A program made the translations under genes and the position numbers. A DNA stretch of 6,363 bases from HGM13006 sp963650135 (GTDB lineage: Bacteria > Bacillota > Clostridia > Oscillospirales > Oscillospiraceae): contig CAVJLG010000013.1 of the NCBI GenBank assembly GCA_963650135.1, positions 1 to 6,363 of the forward strand. The letters run 5' to 3'. Every line of letters begins with the position of its first letter. Positions within the stretch are counted from its first letter, which is position 1. This document shows positions 6,294 through 6,363 of the stretch, in pieces. The notes under the pieces were generated by a model. It was not told the DNA's origin. It searched no databases and worked only from the letters and a program-made list of their open reading frames with translations.

Positions 6294-6363
6294 AAATTGA
6301 AAAGTTAAGGCAACACCGCACAAATGCTAGGATACGCATTGCCGGAAATCCATTTTGTAAAAA

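Overview
The window looks like chromosome from a low-GC-phylum but moderately GC-rich anaerobic Clostridia, most likely an Oscillospiraceae/Ruminococcaceae-type gut bacterium. This is inferred from the strong AGGAGG-type ribosome binding sites, from the pyrF-pyrK-pyrD cluster with a type 1B (NAD-linked) dihydroorotate dehydrogenase, and from a phosphatase-acetyltransferase fusion of a kind I associate with that group. I see no transposase, phage gene, CRISPR array, tRNA or rRNA.

Layout. Positions 1-89 hold two perfect hairpins that separate an unseen left-hand gene from the first gene here. Positions 90-1559 (minus) encode a membrane-anchored MerR-type regulator: a DNA-binding domain, one transmembrane helix, and an exported repeat domain resembling a beta-propeller. 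Positions 1560-1732 are a divergent control region with a good plus-strand promoter for the pyr genes and a candidate minus-strand promoter containing a dyad. Positions 1733-5563 (plus) form one likely transcription unit: pyrF (type 2 orotidine 5'-phosphate decarboxylase), pyrK and pyrD (electron-transfer and catalytic subunits of dihydroorotate dehydrogenase B), then a histidine phosphatase fused to a GNAT acetyltransferase. A perfect 13-bp hairpin at 5567-5603 ends this unit and also the convergent gene at 5617-6279 (minus), a stand-alone B3/B4 domain protein related to the editing domain of phenylalanyl-tRNA synthetase beta. The last 84 bases hold only its ribosome binding site and an unexplained upstream sequence.

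How the genes work together. PyrD with PyrK oxidises dihydroorotate to orotate, passing electrons through FMN, a [2Fe-2S] cluster and FAD to NAD+. PyrF makes UMP from OMP. The enzyme between them in the pathway, orotate phosphoribosyltransferase (pyrE), is not in the window; the slot after pyrD is taken by the phosphatase-GNAT fusion. Whether the divergent membrane MerR protein controls the pyr unit cannot be read from the sequence.

Most of the window is ordinary housekeeping DNA. The points most worth a second look are the tethered MerR regulator, the phosphatase-GNAT fusion in the pyr operon, and the symmetric elements in the divergent promoter region. I do not see clear evidence of a wholly new multi-gene system.
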